DNA of 33,807 nucleotides from Paramecium sonneborni. Lineage: Eukaryota; Ciliophora; Oligohymenophorea; Peniculida; Parameciidae. Every line of letters begins with the position of its first letter. Position 1 is the stretch's first letter. The notes below the pieces were generated by a model, which was given only the letters and a program-made list of their open reading frames with translations, made no database searches and had not been told where the DNA came from. Of this stretch, positions 32,251 through 33,807 are shown piece after piece. Location of the stretch: positions 103,324-137,130 of the forward strand of contig CAJJDN010000190.1 in NCBI GenBank assembly GCA_905182985.1, in the 5' to 3' direction. Made by a program: the position numbers and the translations under genes.

Positions 32251-32290
32251 TCCTGGATGGAAGTTCTAATTCCTTGATGGAAGTTCACAT
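32251..32290. repeat. Two 20-bp imperfect tandem repeats beside the GC island
   Basis: TCCTGGATGGAAGTTCTAAT (32251-32270) is followed at once by TCCTTGATGGAAGTTCACAT (32271-32290), differing at three positions. They start 30 bp after the GC-rich island ends. They may be a short tandem duplication or part of the same inserted unit. Confidence 0.75.
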
Positions 32291-32641
32291 TTAGAATTAG
32301 ATTGCTAATTTTCCAATAAATTATAAGACTATATATATATTAGTTCTAAATGAAAATCTTCATTTATTATTCGGGCTAATACTATTCCTCTAATAATTTT
32401 TATATGTTTATTTATTCAAATTCCTTCAATTTTCTTTAACTATTGCCAAAAAATGTGTAAGTTATAATTGTGATTAAACTTTTTTAAGAAATTACATATT
32501 TATCAGGAAATTTAAAACATTAAAAAATTGATTGGTTAATAAAGAGAAAAATATTTTTATAATTTTTTAATATTATCATTTTTTTATAAGTACTTGATGC
32601 AAGGCTAATATAAAAAAAAACGACTACAAACACATACCAAG
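32291..32641. other. AT-rich non-coding stretch
   Basis: Low-complexity AT DNA between the tandem repeats and the last gene, with a TA run around 32333-32340. No coding-like frame. Confidence 0.45.
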
Positions 32642-33807
32642 ATGAAATGTAGAATAAGTTTTAGATTTTAATTTGCATTCTATTGTTTAGTGCCAATTTG
32701 TCCTTATTTCGACTTTCTTAAAAAAAATTTTCCAGCTTAATTATCTATCATGTATGAAATTCAAAAAGACAGTGGATAGTAAAGATATTGTTTACCTCAT
32801 TTTTCATTTTCAGCAATGAATTCTAAATTTGTGCCAGAAGTGAAAAAGAAATTTTTTATAGTAGAAAGAAAGAAATTTAAAAAAGTTAATCTTTAAAGGC
32901 AGGTTATGGGCTCTAATTCTTAATAATGAAGGGATTTTAAAATCTTACAATAGAGAATGTTAATAAGGAATAAGTGGTTCTAAAGTAATTATAATGTTTT
33001 CCAAATTGGGAAAATAGCTTGATACTTTTGTTTTGAAAAACTAGGATTTAAGTAAAAATTATAATACCATTAATTTAAGCTATTAAGTGGATTAATTTAA
33101 TAAAAATCTCAATAAAATATTATGAAATTATTAACATTATGACTACATGTCAGAAGAAAGATAAAATAGATATCATTTATATGCCAATTATTTATTTTGT
33201 AAATATCAAGTTTATTAAAATCCAATGAGATTTAAAAGTATTAGAAAATAATGCAAAAACCTTCTTAGAGAGTCTTTACAAAAATTTATTGATCCTATTA
33301 AAAAAAGAAAAATACTAACTTTGAAAATCGAGTTGTCTAAGGGTAGCCCATATTCCACCTATTATTTACAATTAATTTGGATTCTTTAAAGTATTAAAAT
33401 TAAAATGCACTAAATTTAACATCAATTATATTGCATGCACCAATGATCATGTTTTTTGGAATTTAGAAAAATTACACATATATTCAATAATCAGATATTT
33501 TAGACCTACCAAATAAGGAAATGATACTATTTAAGAATTAAAATGGTGTTAAATTGAATTAACATAAATTAAGTTGGATTTCTAAATGATTTGAGTATAA
33601 AATAAAAAATATGACTAACAATAAGATTAAGATTCGGAATATATTAAGATATCTATTCTTTAAATTATTATAAATTTTTTAATTGGTTGGGCTTTAGAAA
33701 ATTTCAATCATTTAGTTTAAGATGATATAAAAATGGATCAGAGGATATAAATCTCAAAGATAATGGTTTTGGTTTAAAATGTTTATTAAAAGTAATTAGA
33801 AAAAATA
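32642..33807 (+). pseudogene. Damaged or recoded gene with in-frame TGAs, runs off window end
   Basis: Begins MKCRISFRFQFAFYCLVPIC, possibly a signal or hydrophobic N-terminus. A 22-nt intron at 32840-32861 leads into a coherent frame (LIFKGRLWALILNNEGILKS, SKVIIMFSKLGKQLDTFVLK). That frame passes a TGA at 33123-33125 and continues sensibly (YDYMSEERQNRYHLYANYLF, LLRESLQKFIDPIKK). Around the A-rich run near 33300 the coding frame jumps by one base (NTNFENRVVQGQPIFHLLF, QSDILDLPNKEMILFKNQNG). It then meets a second TGA at 33587-33589 (LSWISK-stop-FEYKIKN) and stays open to the end. I found no intron that removes these breaks. Either it is a recent pseudogene, or the sequence has errors near this end. 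The family is not recognised. Confidence 0.55.

Noticed and set aside
1..33807. tRNA, rRNA, CRISPR arrays, telomeric repeats
   Set aside because: I saw no cloverleaf with A/B boxes, no rRNA core motifs, no regularly spaced repeats, and no G4T2/G3T3-type runs at either end.

Overview
The window looks like macronuclear (somatic) DNA of a ciliate, most likely Paramecium or a close relative. Three things point there. Genes only read through if TAA and TAG code for glutamine and TGA is the sole stop. The DNA is very AT-rich. Coding frames are broken by tiny GT...AG introns; I place 28 of them, all 22-29 nt long. Under the standard code almost every gene is shredded, so I re-read the sequence by hand with the ciliate code, using frame continuity and protein similarity to place introns.

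Layout. 1-804 (-): 5'-terminal part of a secreted Cys-rich protein. 2038-2487 (+): small hypothetical. 2591-5291 (+): Ctf4/AND-1/WDHD1 replisome hub. 5315-6754 (+): Ser/RS-tailed protein. 6826-7356 (-): prefoldin subunit 5. 7381-10191 (+): BMS1 ribosome-assembly GTPase. 10224-10919 (+): hypothetical. 10946-13276 (-): HIRA histone chaperone carrying an in-frame TGA. 13295-14551 (-): possible axonemal protein. 14799-15948 (+): PH domain joined to a permuted papain-like domain. About 16240-17040 (-): kinase pseudogene. 17421-17672: hairpins and tandem repeats. 18907-19443 (+): hypothetical. 20045-21445 (-): MFS transporter. 21465-23240 (+): Q-rich protein with a C2HC finger. 23765-24502 (+): three-repeat Myb protein. 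24640-25139 and 25136-25934 (+): two overlapping membrane-protein genes. 26087-26560 (-): diverged di-ubiquitin. 26748-27917 and 28170-29407 (+): hypotheticals. 30418-31686 (+): all-helical protein. 31968-32220: GC-rich foreign-looking island. 32642 to the end (+): damaged gene.

The left half (2.6-16 kb) is a dense housekeeping block with gaps of only 18-32 bp between several neighbours, including a 24-bp gap between the divergent prefoldin-5 and BMS1 start codons; MFS and the Q-rich gene are only 19 bp apart. Its recognisable products act in replication and chromatin assembly (Ctf4, HIRA), ribosome assembly (BMS1) and tubulin/actin folding (prefoldin 5), but nothing shows that they form an operon-like unit. 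The right side (15.9-20 kb and 29.4-33.8 kb) is looser, with decayed genes and repeats.

The most interesting signals are: an in-frame TGA exactly where HIRA family members have Trp, together with loss of about one WD blade; further in-frame TGAs in the damaged gene at the right end; the island of roughly half G+C; the hairpin cluster at 17.4-17.7 kb; the PH plus permuted-papain fusion; and the diverged di-ubiquitin.
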